The position numbers were made by a program, and so were the translations under genes. Under the pieces are notes generated by a model. That model saw only the letters and a program-made list of their open reading frames with translations, ran no database searches and was not told the DNA's origin. This document shows positions 49,877 to 59,813 of a stretch of 64,000 bases of DNA, in pieces. Source of the stretch: Marimonas lutisalis. Its GTDB lineage: Bacteria > Pseudomonadota > Alphaproteobacteria > Rhodobacterales > Rhodobacteraceae. The stretch's first letter is position 1. Every line of letters begins with the position of its first letter. The DNA lies in assembly GCF_005434965.1 (NCBI RefSeq), contig NZ_SKCI01000003.1:124001-188000 (forward strand), given 5' to 3'.

Positions 49877-51631
49877 ATGACACGTCAGATGACCGGAGCC
49901 AAAATGATCGTCCAGGCCCTCAAGGATCAGGGCGTGGAGGTCGTGTTCGGCTATCCCGGGGGGGCCGTGCTCCCCATCTATGACGAGATTTTTCAGCAGA
50001 ACGACATCCGTCACATTCTCGTCCGTCATGAACAGGGCGCCGTCCACGCCGCCGAAGGCTACGCCCGCGCCACAAACAAACCCGGCGTCGTCCTCGTCAC
50101 CTCCGGCCCCGGCGCCACGAACGCGGTGACGGGCATTACCGACGCGCTGATGGACTCGATCCCGATCGTTGTCCTGTCCGGCCAGGTGCCCACGTTCATG
50201 ATCGGCAACGACGCCTTCCAGGAAGCCGATACCGTTGGCATCACCCGCGCCTGCACCAAGCACAACTGGCTGGTCAAGGATACAGCGTCGCTCTCGGGCA
50301 CGATCCACGAGGCATTTCATGTTGCCACCACCGGCCGCCCCGGCCCGGTCCTGATCGACATCCCGAAGGATGTACAATTCGCCTCGGCCACCTACACACC
50401 GCCGCAAAAGGCAAAAACAAGCCACTATCAGCCCCCAGTTAAGGGCGACATGGAGGCGATCACCGCTCTAGTCGAGGCGATGGAAAAGGCAAAGAAGCCC
50501 ATCTTCTATACCGGCGGCGGCGTGATCAACTCCGGCCCCGCGGCAAGCCAGCTTCTGCGCGAACTGGTCGAAAGCACGAATTTCCCCATCACTTCGACTC
50601 TGATGGGCCTCGGGGCATACCCGGGCACGGGCAAGAACTGGCTGGGGATGCTCGGAATGCATGGCCTCTACGAGGCTAACATGGCGATGCACGACTGCGA
50701 CCTGATGATCAATATCGGGGCTCGGTTCGATGACCGGATCACCGGGCTTGTCTCGGCTTTCTCACCGAACTCGAAGAAGGCGCATATCGATATCGACCCG
50801 TCGTCGATCAACAAGGTCATCCACGTCGATATCCCGATCATCGGTGATGTCGCCCATGTACTGGAAGACATACTGAAAGTCTGGAAGGCGCGCGGACGCA
50901 AGACGGACAAGGAGAGCCTGCAAAGCTGGTGGGCGAAGATCGAGGACTGGAAGAAGGTCGACTGCCTTGCCTACAAGCAGGCGGGTAAATCGATCAAACC
51001 GCAATACGCCATCCAGCGCTTGGAAGAACTGACCCGCGATCATGACCGCTATATCTGCACCGAGGTCGGACAACACCAGATGTGGGCCGCGCAATTCCTG
51101 ACCTTCGACGATCCCAACCGCTGGATGACGTCTGGCGGCCTGGGCACGATGGGCTATGGCCTGCCTGCCTCGGTCGGTGTTCAGATGGCGCATCCCGACA
51201 GCCTCGTCATCAATGTCGCGGGCGAAGCCTCGTGGCTGATGAACATGCAGGAAATGGGCACCGCGGTGCAATTCCGCCTGCCGGTCAAGCAATTCATCCT
51301 TAACAACGAACGTCTCGGCATGGTGCGCCAGTGGCAGGAACTGCTGCATGGCGAACGCTACTCGCACTCATGGTCCGAGGCCCTGCCCGACTTCGTCAAG
51401 CTCGCCGAAGCCTTCGGCTGCAGGGGCATCAAGGTGGACGATCCGGCCGATCTGGACGAAGCCATCAAGGAAATGATCGCCTATGACGGCCCGGTGATCC
51501 TCGACTGCCTGGTTGAGAAGCATGAAAACTGTTTCCCGATGATCCCCTCGGGCGAACCGCACAACAAGATGCTGTTGGGTGAGGCAAGCACCAAGGACGC
51601 AATCGGCGCATCCGGCGCGGTGATGGTCTGA
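49877..51631 (+). CDS. ilvB: Acetolactate synthase large subunit
   Basis: A 584-residue thiamine diphosphate enzyme that makes acetolactate or acetohydroxybutyrate, the first common step to valine, leucine and isoleucine. The Glu that activates thiamine is in VLVRHEQGAVHAAEGYAR, the FAD-domain segment is ARFDDRITG, and the thiamine pyrophosphate-binding region follows (GLGTMGYGLPASVGVQ ... NVAGEASWLMNMQEM; the GDG of the standard motif reads GEA here). GGAGA lies six bases before the ATG. Expression is controlled by the leader/terminator upstream. The small subunit follows after 29 bases. Confidence 0.95.
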   Translation: MTRQMTGAKMIVQALKDQGVEVVFGYPGGAVLPIYDEIFQQNDIRHILVRHEQGAVHAAEGYARATNKPGVVLVTSGPGATNAVTGITDALMDSIPIVVLSGQVPTFMIGNDAFQEADTVGITRACTKHNWLVKDTASLSGTIHEAFHVATTGRPGPVLIDIPKDVQFASATYTPPQKAKTSHYQPPVKGDMEAITALVEAMEKAKKPIFYTGGGVINSGPAASQLLRELVESTNFPITSTLMGLGAYPGTGKNWLGMLGMHGLYEANMAMHDCDLMINIGARFDDRITGLVSAFSPNSKKAHIDIDPSSINKVIHVDIPIIGDVAHVLEDILKVWKARGRKTDKESLQSWWAKIEDWKKVDCLAYKQAGKSIKPQYAIQRLEELTRDHDRYICTEVGQHQMWAAQFLTFDDPNRWMTSGGLGTMGYGLPASVGVQMAHPDSLVINVAGEASWLMNMQEMGTAVQFRLPVKQFILNNERLGMVRQWQELLHGERYSHSWSEALPDFVKLAEAFGCRGIKVDDPADLDEAIKEMIAYDGPVILDCLVEKHENCFPMIPSGEPHNKMLLGEASTKDAIGASGAVMV

Positions 51632-51660
51632 CATCGTAAAGTAGGAAAGGAGTGACGAAA

Positions 51661-52221
51661 ATGTCCGCACTCAAGATCAAGAAGGGCTCGACCAAGCATT
51701 CGGCCTACAATCTGCGCCCAACCTTCAGCGATGTCATGGAAGCGCACACCTTGGCCGTCGTGGTCGACAACGAGGCCGGCGTGCTTGCCCGCGTGATCGG
51801 TCTGTTTTCCGGTCGGGGCTACAACATCGACAGCCTGACCGTGGCCGAAATCGACCACGAAGGTCATCGGTCGCGGATCACCATCGTGACAACCGGCACG
51901 CCGCAGGTAATTGAACAGATCAAGGCACAACTCGGCCGAATCGTGCCCGTACATGAAGTACATGACCTGACCGTCGAAGGCGCCGCCGTCGAACGCGAGT
52001 TGGCCCTGCTGAAAGTGACCGGAACCGGCGACAAACGTGTCGAAGCGCTGAGGCTGGCGGATATCTTTCGCGCCAACGTCGTCGACAGCACGCTTGAAAG
52101 CTTCGTCTTCGAAATCACCGGCACACCGGAAAAGATCGACGCATTCGCCGACCTCATGCGCCCCTTGGGTCTATCCGAGGTTGCCCGGACCGGCGTTGCC
52201 GCACTGTCGCGGGGTCAGTAG
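51661..52221 (+). CDS. ilvN: Acetolactate synthase small (regulatory) subunit
   Basis: A 186-residue protein with an N-terminal ACT domain (HTLAVVVDNEAGVLARVIGLFSGRGYNIDSLTVAEIDH, about residues 25-100), which binds valine for feedback inhibition, and a C-terminal regulatory domain (ADIFRANVVDSTLESFVFEITGTPEKIDAF). The ATG at 51661 has AAAGGAG eight bases upstream; an in-frame GTG at 51652 is less likely. It lies 29 bases downstream of ilvB. Longer than E. coli IlvN and of the IlvH-like size. Confidence 0.95.
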   Translation: MSALKIKKGSTKHSAYNLRPTFSDVMEAHTLAVVVDNEAGVLARVIGLFSGRGYNIDSLTVAEIDHEGHRSRITIVTTGTPQVIEQIKAQLGRIVPVHEVHDLTVEGAAVERELALLKVTGTGDKRVEALRLADIFRANVVDSTLESFVFEITGTPEKIDAFADLMRPLGLSEVARTGVAALSRGQ

Positions 52222-52239
52222 AGCGGTCGCGGTCCGCGC

Positions 52240-52665
52240 TCAGCTGACAAGGCTCATGCCGGCGCCGCGCGCCTGAAACGGTACGACATTGCTGTCTGCT
52301 TCAGACGCCGTGTACTGGCGAGCGTCGGGGGCGACATCGGTGGTATCCGCGAATCCGTTTGCCTTCAGTTGCTGCGCCAGCAGCGGGTATTGCTGCTCCG
52401 CAACCAGGCGCGGATTTCGGGCAAAGCGCATCTCACGGCCCTCACTGAGCTGAAAATGCACGAGATCCCCGGCATCCAGAGACGGCCCATCGAAAGCGCT
52501 ATTTTCCCCCGCGTTGTAGAACGCCAGATCGCCATGGTCTTCGCACCAGATCACGGCTTTTTTTTCCTCGCTGTCGCTCCACAAAACTACGCCGTACATC
52601 CAGGTCCTCGGTGAGTGGTGATGTGTTCCCTGTTCAATGTGAAAAAACTGAACGGTTTTGGACAT
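52240..52665 (-). CDS. Hypothetical protein with possible small beta domain
   Basis: A 141-residue protein that I do not recognise. The N-terminal 70 residues are strand-rich (SKTVQFFHIEQGTHHHSPRTWMYGVVLWSDSEEKKAVIWCEDHGDLAFY), somewhat reminiscent of a cold-shock-like small barrel. The rest is less ordered (REMRFARNPRLVAEQQYPLLAQQLKANGF). It is divergent from an XRE-type regulator; the shared 180-base promoter region contains three TGACGC dyads, so it is a likely target of that regulator. Confidence 0.6.
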   Translation of the reverse strand: MSKTVQFFHIEQGTHHHSPRTWMYGVVLWSDSEEKKAVIWCEDHGDLAFYNAGENSAFDGPSLDAGDLVHFQLSEGREMRFARNPRLVAEQQYPLLAQQLKANGFADTTDVAPDARQYTASEADSNVVPFQARGAGMSLVS

Positions 52666-52708
52666 ATCCAATTCAGTGACTCGCCTGCTCTGATTTGTGA
52701 CAGTTACA

Positions 52709-52756
52709 GCGTCACCTGACGCTTTTTGACGTCAGCTTTGACGCATTATTGCGTCA
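52709..52756. promoter_or_regulatory. Cluster of three TGACGC/GCGTCA dyads
   Basis: Dyad 1, GCGTCACCTGACGC (52709-52722), is followed by TGACGTCA (52727-52734) and TGACGCATTATTGCGTCA (52739-52756). All are built from the same half-site and lie between the divergent hypothetical gene and the XRE-type regulator. They are probably the regulator's own operators. Confidence 0.65.
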
Positions 52757-52845
52757 GGGGCGCTAAGCGTCCTACTATACCTATGATGGAATCACGCGGT
52801 GCCCGTCTCTGCATCTCGTGCAGATAACAACCGGAGCAAGAAGGC

Positions 52846-53664
52846 GTGTCACAAAGCCAGCCCGATACCAGTGCCGAGAACGACCCCGCCGAACTGCGCG
52901 GCATTTTCGGCGCCAACTTGCGTCTGCTGGCCAGCAGCTATGCATCGATCGCCGGATTGTGCCGCGAGCTGGGCATCAACAGAACCCAGTTCAATCGCTA
53001 CCTCGGCGGCGAAAGCTTTCCGCGGCCCGACGTACTGCACCGGATCTGTGTTTTCTTCGGTGTCGACGCACGCATCCTGCTTGAACCTGTGAATGACATT
53101 CGCGATGGAAACCGGGGGCTACTGAACCACCCTGTCGTTTCGGCATTCCTTGGCAACGGATCCGTCGAGCTGAGCGAAAAGGAATTTCCCGATGGGTTCT
53201 ATCGCTTCAGCCGGCCCAGTTTCACAGATGATCAACGGTTTGTCGTCGGCCTGGTGCGCGTTTTCCGTCAGGACGGCTATGCTTTCATCCGTGGATATGA
53301 ACCTAAAGAGGCAATGCGACAGCAGGGTCTGCCGACCACCGCCAGCAGCCGGGAGTTTCGCGGAGTGCTGATGCACCAGGAACAGGGGGTGGCCGCATTG
53401 ATTGCGCGGCACGGCGCTTTGACCTGCAGCTTTAATTTCCTGTCGCGCGTTACCTCGTATGAAAACAACTTCTGGGAAGGCTATGCTACCCGCACCGTAC
53501 GCGAAAGCCTGAGCGGGCGCCGTGCCGCGCGCATGGTGTATGAGCACATTCAGGGAAACACCAAGGCGATCTTCGAGACCGCCCGGCAAGCAGGATTCGT
53601 CAGCCGCGATCAGCTCTCACCCTTCCATGCCCGCCTGCTGCAACTGGATATGCCGTTCCGCTGA
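52846..53664 (+). CDS. XRE-like transcriptional regulator
   Basis: A 272-residue protein with an N-terminal helix-turn-helix (residues 17-65: GIFGANLRLLASSYASIAGLCRELGINRTQFNRYLGGESFPRPDVLHRICVFFGV), a lambda-repressor-like fold, and a C-terminal domain of about 180 residues (DGFYRFSRPSFTDDQRFVVGLVRVFRQDGYAFIRGYEP) that resembles the sensor part of other alphaproteobacterial regulators and has no recognised ligand. I accept the GTG start at 52846 with GGAG upstream. Its promoter region carries three matched dyads, consistent with autoregulation and control of the divergent hypothetical gene. Confidence 0.8.
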   Translation: MSQSQPDTSAENDPAELRGIFGANLRLLASSYASIAGLCRELGINRTQFNRYLGGESFPRPDVLHRICVFFGVDARILLEPVNDIRDGNRGLLNHPVVSAFLGNGSVELSEKEFPDGFYRFSRPSFTDDQRFVVGLVRVFRQDGYAFIRGYEPKEAMRQQGLPTTASSREFRGVLMHQEQGVAALIARHGALTCSFNFLSRVTSYENNFWEGYATRTVRESLSGRRAARMVYEHIQGNTKAIFETARQAGFVSRDQLSPFHARLLQLDMPFR

Positions 53665-53667
53665 GCC

Positions 53668-54447
53668 TCAAACCGCATCGCGCACGACGATTTGGTCGTA
53701 GAGGTGCCAGCTCGCATGCCCCAGCAAGGGCAGAACGAAGTACAGCCCCAGAAAGGCGGGCAGCATCGCAACGAAGGTGACGACGGCGATGAAGGCGGCC
53801 CATAGCAGCATAGGCAAAGGGTTCGTCGTGACCGTCTGAAAACTTGTGATCATGGCCGTCACGAAATCCACCTCGCGATCAAGCAGAAGCGGCATCGAAA
53901 TCACAGTGACCATGTAGAGGATCAGCGCGAAAGCTGCCCCGATCGCCGAACCAACCCCCAGCATCATCAGCCCGTTCGACGTCAGGTACACCTCGTAAGA
54001 GCTTGACACATTTGTCATTGTCGAGAGGCCCAGGAACAGGGCGAAGATCATGTGCGCGATGAAGAACCAGAACAGGAAAATCATGATGATGATCGCACAG
54101 ATCGACGGCAGTTGACGGCGGCCCTGCTGGGCGACGACACCGAAGATCTTGTAGATGTCCAGCGCCCTGCCCTGCGCGATCCGCCTCGATACCTCGTAAA
54201 GACCGACGGCAGCAAACGGCCCGACCAGGGGAAAACCCACAGCCGCGAAAATCAGCCAATAGGATTGGCCTGTGACCCAGGTAATGGCGGCCAGCACGAT
54301 GCCGACGATCACATAGGCGCTGGCGAAAACGAAGCCGAAGCCCGGCGCCCGTTTCATGTCCGACCAACCGCGCTTCAGCGCCGTGAACAGCATCGAAATT
54401 TCGACATCGCGCAGCTCTGGCACGCCCATTTCCGCCGTGTCAGTCAT
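53668..54447 (-). CDS. DUF2189 membrane protein
   Basis: A 259-residue integral membrane protein with about six hydrophobic segments starting near residue 37 (APGFGFVFASAYVIVGIVLAAITWVTG). The opening (VPELRDVEISMLFTALKRGWSDMKRAP) and the end (LLGHASWHLYDQIVVRD) are typical of DUF2189, a proteobacterial family sometimes annotated as a cytochrome c oxidase-associated or transporter-like integral membrane protein. Function is unknown. It converges on the XRE-like gene with three bases between stops. Confidence 0.85.
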   Translation of the reverse strand: MTDTAEMGVPELRDVEISMLFTALKRGWSDMKRAPGFGFVFASAYVIVGIVLAAITWVTGQSYWLIFAAVGFPLVGPFAAVGLYEVSRRIAQGRALDIYKIFGVVAQQGRRQLPSICAIIIMIFLFWFFIAHMIFALFLGLSTMTNVSSSYEVYLTSNGLMMLGVGSAIGAAFALILYMVTVISMPLLLDREVDFVTAMITSFQTVTTNPLPMLLWAAFIAVVTFVAMLPAFLGLYFVLPLLGHASWHLYDQIVVRDAV

Positions 54448-54504
54448 GGCTCCTCCCCGATTTTCCGCGCGTCATGGTCAGCAGACCGTTTTTTTCGACG
54501 CAAA

Positions 54505-55926
54505 TCAAGAAGCTGCAATTACCCCCGGCAGGCTCGCTGTGTGCTGCGTTGCCGCGTGCCACGCATGACCCAATTGCAAAAGTGCCGCGTCCGAACCGCG
54601 TGCCCCGAACATCTGCAGCCCCATCGGCAACCCGCCGGACGAGAACCCAGCCGGGATATTCAGGCAGGGCAGCCCCAGAAGCCCGATCGGGATGACAACC
54701 TCCATCCAGCGGTGATACGTGTCCATTTTCGTCCCGGAAATTTCTTCCGGATGCCGCCACTCAACCGGGAATGGCCAGACCTGCGCCGAAGGTAACAGAA
54801 GCGCGTCATACTCCTCGAACAGTTTAGCCGCACGCTTGAACCAGTTCGATCGCACAACACTCGCCCGGTGCACTTCGAGGGCCGAGAATCCCATCCCCCG
54901 CTCGATCTCCCAGATCGCCTCGGGTTTCAGCTTGGCGCGGGTTTCCGCGTTTTCGTAAAGCGCGGCACTTCCGCCCGCGACTGCCCAGGATCGCAGCGTT
55001 GTCCAGCTTTTCCAGATCTCCTCTGACTCGAACGGCGGTGCAACCTCTTCCACCCTGCATCCCAGGTCGTCAAACTTGCCAATGGCCGTTTCACACAGCT
55101 CAAGAATGCCCGACTCGAAAGGATAGGCCCCACCCCAGTCACGCAACCAACCGATCCGGCGGCCCTTTACGTCGGCCTCGATCGACGGCAGCGTGGGCTC
55201 TGCCGGGCATCCATGCGGCTGGCGCCGGTCTGGCCCTGATTGCACATCCAGAAGTGCCGCGATGTCCCGCGGGCTGCGACCCATCGGCCCCTTGGTGGCC
55301 AACTGGTGCAGGAACGTATCGCCAACCGGCTCGGTCGGCACCCGCCCCCAGCTGGGGCGGAAGCCGTATACGTTGTTCCAGGCCGCAGGATTGCGCAGGC
55401 TCCCCATCATGTCCGATCCATCGGCCACCGGCAGCATCCGGCAAGCCAGTGCCGCCGCCGCCCCGCCCGAGGAACCGCCCGCCGATCGGGAAAGATCATA
55501 GGGGTTGTGCGTCGCGCCGAAGACCGGGTTGAACGTGTGAGAGCCAAGGCCGAATTCCGGCGTGTTTGTCTTGCCGATAATGATTGCACCGGCTGCCCGC
55601 ATCCGGGCGATCATGATATCGTCCTTTTCGGCGATCTGCCCCTCGAAGATGGGCGATCCCATCGTCGTAGGCAGCCCTTTCGCGTTCGCCAGGTCCTTTA
55701 CCGCAAGCGGAAGACCATGCATCCATCCGCGCCGTTCAGACCGGTCCGCTGCGCGCGCTTCTTCCATGATCTCGTCAGGATCACGCAGAGATACGATCGC
55801 GTTCACGTCGCCATTCACCTGCAAAATGCGCTCCAGCGTGGCCGCCATGAACTCTTCGCAGGTGATTTCCCCGGCCTCTATTGATGCCGAGATCGCTACA
55901 GCATCCTGATCAAGAAAATCGCTCAC
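54505..55926 (-). CDS. Amidase (amidase-signature family)
   Basis: A 473-residue amidase with the Ser-cisSer-Lys triad: K77 in GLPLAVKDLAN, S152 in AGGSSGGAAAALA, and nucleophile S176 in SDMMGSLRNPAAW. The glycine-rich signature is intact. Substrates of this family range from indole acetamide to aryl amides and cannot be told from sequence. Starts with GTG and has GGGGAGG six bases upstream. It is separated from DUF2189 by 57 bases on the same strand. If the thiocyanate-hydrolase-like complex were a nitrile hydratase, an amidase would complete nitrile use, but the two loci are 40 kb apart. Confidence 0.93.
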   Translation of the reverse strand: MSDFLDQDAVAISASIEAGEITCEEFMAATLERILQVNGDVNAIVSLRDPDEIMEEARAADRSERRGWMHGLPLAVKDLANAKGLPTTMGSPIFEGQIAEKDDIMIARMRAAGAIIIGKTNTPEFGLGSHTFNPVFGATHNPYDLSRSAGGSSGGAAAALACRMLPVADGSDMMGSLRNPAAWNNVYGFRPSWGRVPTEPVGDTFLHQLATKGPMGRSPRDIAALLDVQSGPDRRQPHGCPAEPTLPSIEADVKGRRIGWLRDWGGAYPFESGILELCETAIGKFDDLGCRVEEVAPPFESEEIWKSWTTLRSWAVAGGSAALYENAETRAKLKPEAIWEIERGMGFSALEVHRASVVRSNWFKRAAKLFEEYDALLLPSAQVWPFPVEWRHPEEISGTKMDTYHRWMEVVIPIGLLGLPCLNIPAGFSSGGLPMGLQMFGARGSDAALLQLGHAWHAATQHTASLPGVIAAS

Positions 55927-55999
55927 CGCATGCCTCCCCGTTTATGCAGGAGGCAGGTTAGAACCTGCGCGGCTTATTGCAACGCCGAAAATGCGTTTC

Positions 56000-57127
56000 T
56001 CAGGCCTCGCCCTGGGCCTCGGCCCTGCTCTTGCCGCTGACGTCCTGCGCCAGCGTCGCCGCCATCAGGCCATCCAGATCGCCATCCAGCACGCCCTTGG
56101 TATCCGAGGTCTCGAAATTTGTGCGCAGGTCCTTGACCATCTGGTAGGGCTGCAAAACGTAGGATCGGATCTGGTTGCCCCACCCCGCCTCGCCTTTGGC
56201 CTCGTGCGCCTCGTTGATGGCCTGGTTCCGACGGTCCAGTTCCAACTGGTAGAGGCGCGATTTGAGCGCCTTCATGGCGATATCCCGGTTCTGGTGCTGC
56301 GATTTCTCGGAGCTGGTCACCACGATACCCGTCGGGTTGTGCGTGATCCGCACGGCCGAGTCGGTCGTGTTCACGTGCTGTCCGCCCGCACCAGAGCTGC
56401 GGTAGGTGTCGATGCGGATATCGGCCGGGTTAACTTCAATCTCGATATTGTCGTCGACGACCGGGTACACCCAGACCGATGAAAAAGACGTATGCCGCTT
56501 GGCCGCGCTGTCATAGGGCGAGATCCGGACCAGGCGGTGCACACCGCTTTCGGATTTCAGCCAGCCATAGGCATTGTGGCCCGAAATCTTGTAGGTCGCC
56601 GATTTGATTCCCGCCTCATCGCCCGGCGTTTCGGACTGCAGTTCAACCTTATAGCCCTTCTTCTCGGCCCAGCGCACATACATCCGCGCCAGCATCGAAG
56701 CCCAGTCACAACTTTCGGTGCCGCCGGCGCCAGCGTGGATTTCAAGAAAGGCGTCATTGGCATCCGCCTCACCGTTCAGCAGCGCTTCCAGCTCTTTCTC
56801 GGCGGCTTTGCGGGCAAGAGCCTCCAGTGCGGCCTCGGCGTCCTTGACCACCTCGGCATCGTCTTCCATCTCGCCCAACTCAATCAGTTCGACATTGTCA
56901 TTCAGATCACGCTCAATCGACGCATAGGTCTCCATCGCGTCAACAAGGCTCTGACGCTCGCGCATGAGTTTCTGCGCCTTTTCGGTATCATCCCAGAGGT
57001 TCGGATCTTCGACGCGCGCATTGAATTCCTCAAGCCGGTGCTGCGCCGTGTCCCAATCCATGCGTTGCCGCAAAAGGTTCAGCGACTTCTTGATCTCTTC
57101 AACAGTGTTTTGCGTTTCGGCGCGCAT
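56000..57127 (-). CDS. prfB: Peptide chain release factor 2
   Basis: A 375-residue RF2 that ends translation at UGA and UAA. The GGQ motif (G248-G249-Q250) is in [24 protein letters not shown]. The codon-recognition tripeptide is SPY ([17 protein letters not shown]) where E. coli has SPF. The reading frame is continuous from [19 protein letters not shown], so there is no programmed +1 frameshift as in E. coli. It follows the PBP1A gene on the same strand after 66 bases, a conserved order in this group. Confidence 0.96.
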   Translation of the reverse strand: MRAETQNTVEEIKKSLNLLRQRMDWDTAQHRLEEFNARVEDPNLWDDTEKAQKLMRERQSLVDAMETYASIERDLNDNVELIELGEMEDDAEVVKDAEAALEALARKAAEKELEALLNGEADANDAFLEIHAGAGGTESCDWASMLARMYVRWAEKKGYKVELQSETPGDEAGIKSATYKISGHNAYGWLKSESGVHRLVRISPYDSAAKRHTSFSSVWVYPVVDDNIEIEVNPADIRIDTYRSSGAGGQHVNTTDSAVRITHNPTGIVVTSSEKSQHQNRDIAMKALKSRLYQLELDRRNQAINEAHEAKGEAGWGNQIRSYVLQPYQMVKDLRTNFETSDTKGVLDGDLDGLMAATLAQDVSGKSRAEAQGEA

Positions 57128-57193
57128 ATTGTCTTTCCGTAGGCTTGCTCAGAGACGGGTGATAGACGAGCCTGCCCGCCGCGGCAAGCGCAC

Positions 57194-59710
57194 TCAGTAA
57201 AGGCCTCCGGAACTCAATGTTCCGAAGCTGGCCTTGGGCCCCACGACAGCTTTCTTGCCCGTCGACGTCGTCACCTGCTTGGCGCCGGCCCTCTGCACTT
57301 CGTCGAACAGCGGCAGGTTTTCCCCCATGGCGAAACCGCCGTCGAAGGTCACACCAAAGAGCGGCTCTTCGCCTTGGCGGAAACATTCGGCGACAACGTG
57401 ATCACCTGATGCGTCACTGCCGAGGCGCGCCCCGGTAAAGCGGTCGATGTTGATGAAGGTGCATTCATCGGGCACGCGGAACGCGCCGCCGCCGTATTTC
57501 TTGATCGCCTCGCTCATGAAGCGCTGGAACACGGGGCCGCACATACCGCCGCCCGAAGCTCCCCGCCCCAGGCTGCGCGGGTTATCATAGCCGATGTAAC
57601 AGCCTGCCACGATGTTCGAGGTGAACCCGATGAACCAGACATCCTTGGCATCATTGGTCGTGCCTGTCTTGCCGGCAACCGGCACCGGCAGCTTCACCGC
57701 ACCTGACGCCGTCCCGCGCTCGACCACACCGCGCATCATCGAGGTCAGCTGATAAGCCGTGACAGCATTCATGACACGCTGGCGATTCGACATGATCTCA
57801 GGGCTTTGGTCACGTGGGATCGCCGGGTTGGCGCATTCCGTGCACTCGCGCGTGTCATGCCGATAGACGGTGTTGCCATACCGGTCCTGGACCCGGTCAA
57901 CCAGCGTGGGTTCCACGCGCTGGCCGCCATTCGCGAACATCGCATATGCCGCGACCATCTTGAACAGCGTCGTCTCTTCCGAGCCGAGCGCGTTCGCCAG
58001 AAACTGCCCCATGCGGTCGTAGACACCGAAACGTTCGGCATAGTCGGCGACCACGTCCATCCCCACCTCTTGCGCCAGACGAATTGTCATCAGGTTCCGG
58101 GAACGCTCGATGCCGGTACGCAGCGGGGTTGGCCCGTAGAATTGATTCGACGCATTCTTAGGCCGCCAGACGCCTTGCGGTGTGTTGATTTCAATGGGTG
58201 CGTCAACCACGATGGTGGCGGGCGTGTACCCGCTATCAAGCGCCGAGGCATAGACGAAAGGCTTGAAGGACGAACCCGGCTGCCGCCGCGCCTGTGTCGC
58301 CCGGTTGAAAACCGAATGCTGATAGGAAAACCCGCCCTGCATCGCGATTACCCGGCCGGTATTCACGTCCATCGCCATGAACCCGCCCTGCACCTGCGGC
58401 ACCTGGCGCAAGGTCCAGCGGACGAAATCGCCCTCGCCATTGCTGCCAGACGTCATGCGGCGCACAAGCACGACATCGCCCGGTTTGAAATTATCCTGGA
58501 AATTGCCGCGGATCCAGGAAATGTCCTTGCGCGGCACCACAGGCTCGGGGTCTCCCACCTTCCAGCCTTCGATGCCAAGGCGCAATTGCTGATCCTCAAC
58601 ACCCAGAACGACGGCCGGGAACCACGGCGATTCCAGTGTGATGTCGCGCGGCACGTTGACGTTGGCCAGCGCTTCCTGCCAGTTCTCCAGTTGGTCTTCG
58701 GGAATCCGTTCTCCGGTACCGCGCCAACGGCCAATGCCCCTGTCATACTGCTCCAGCTGCAACTGAAGCGCGTGGGCCGCGATGGTCTGCATTTCCGGAT
58801 CGACGGTCGCACGCACTGTCATCCCACCCGAAAAGAATTCGTCTTCGCCGAAATCCTGCGACAGCTGGCGGCGGATTTCATCGGTGAAATAGTCCCGCGG
58901 CGGCAAGGCCACTTTGTAGCTCTCGAAATCGCCGTTCTGAACCGAACGCAGCGGCTGTGCCACCTCCTGCTCGAAGACAGCCTGCGTCAGGTAACCGTTC
59001 TCCTGCATCTCTTCGAGCACGAAATTCCGCCGCGCAATCAAACGATCCTTCTGGCGCACCGGGTGATAATCGCTGGGGGCCTTGGGCAACGACGCCAGGA
59101 ATGCTGCTTCGTGTGGCGCCAATTCGTCCAGCGACTTGTTGAAATAGGTCTGCGCCGCGGCCGCCACGCCATATGAATTCTGGCCCAGGAATATCTCGTT
59201 CAGATAGAGCTCGAGGATTTCATCCTTGCTAAGCGTCTCTTCCAGCCGCGTTGCAAGGATGATTTCCTTGATCTTCCGCTCGGCCCTGCGATCACCGGAC
59301 AGCAGGAAGTTCTTCATCACCTGCTGGGTAATCGTCGACGCACCACGGACGTTGCGCCCGCCTGAGCGCACGGCGTCTAACGCGGCGCTCGCAATACCGC
59401 GCATGTCGTAACCCTTGTGGGTATAGAAATTCTTGTCTTCCGCGCTGATGAACGCCTGCTTGACCAGATCGGGGATATCCTCCGCAGGCACGAACAGGCG
59501 CCGCTCATGCGAGAACTCGTCGATGATGCGGCCCTGCCCCGAGTAGATGCGGCTGATCGTCGGCGGCGTGTATTGCGCCAGGCTTTCATGGCTGGGCAGG
59601 TCGCGCCCATAGATCCAGAAGACGGCGCCCACCGACAGCGCCATCATCATCAGCCCCAAAGTGACAAGGCTGAACAGCCCCCCAAGGGCAGACAGGAAAA
59701 ATCTCAGCAC
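57194..59710 (-). CDS. mrcA: Penicillin-binding protein 1A
   Basis: An 838-residue bifunctional peptidoglycan synthase: N-terminal membrane anchor (LFSLVTLGLMMMALSVGAVFWIYG), glycosyltransferase domain with catalytic E91 in SAEDKNFYTHKG and the GASTITQQVMKNFLL and RKIKEIILATRLE blocks, an OB-like insertion (about 300-430), and a transpeptidase domain with S480 in PGSSFKPF and KTG in GKTGTTNDAKDVWF. GTG start with AGGGGG upstream. It is followed by prfB and preceded by the amidase gene on the same strand, a cell-wall cluster. Confidence 0.96.
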   Translation of the reverse strand: MLRFFLSALGGLFSLVTLGLMMMALSVGAVFWIYGRDLPSHESLAQYTPPTISRIYSGQGRIIDEFSHERRLFVPAEDIPDLVKQAFISAEDKNFYTHKGYDMRGIASAALDAVRSGGRNVRGASTITQQVMKNFLLSGDRRAERKIKEIILATRLEETLSKDEILELYLNEIFLGQNSYGVAAAAQTYFNKSLDELAPHEAAFLASLPKAPSDYHPVRQKDRLIARRNFVLEEMQENGYLTQAVFEQEVAQPLRSVQNGDFESYKVALPPRDYFTDEIRRQLSQDFGEDEFFSGGMTVRATVDPEMQTIAAHALQLQLEQYDRGIGRWRGTGERIPEDQLENWQEALANVNVPRDITLESPWFPAVVLGVEDQQLRLGIEGWKVGDPEPVVPRKDISWIRGNFQDNFKPGDVVLVRRMTSGSNGEGDFVRWTLRQVPQVQGGFMAMDVNTGRVIAMQGGFSYQHSVFNRATQARRQPGSSFKPFVYASALDSGYTPATIVVDAPIEINTPQGVWRPKNASNQFYGPTPLRTGIERSRNLMTIRLAQEVGMDVVADYAERFGVYDRMGQFLANALGSEETTLFKMVAAYAMFANGGQRVEPTLVDRVQDRYGNTVYRHDTRECTECANPAIPRDQSPEIMSNRQRVMNAVTAYQLTSMMRGVVERGTASGAVKLPVPVAGKTGTTNDAKDVWFIGFTSNIVAGCYIGYDNPRSLGRGASGGGMCGPVFQRFMSEAIKKYGGGAFRVPDECTFINIDRFTGARLGSDASGDHVVAECFRQGEEPLFGVTFDGGFAMGENLPLFDEVQRAGAKQVTTSTGKKAVVGPKASFGTLSSGGLY

Positions 59711-59813
59711 ATGGGCCCCCTGATGCTCGCCCCGCTTATATAGGCAGCGACCTGTTCAGGGTCAAAACACAATCGGGCAAAACATGCGCTGGTTCTTGCC
59801 GGAATCCCTATGC

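Noticed and set aside
56980-57127. Programmed frameshift in prfB
   Set aside because: The RF2 frame is continuous from the start codon, with no early in-frame TGA.
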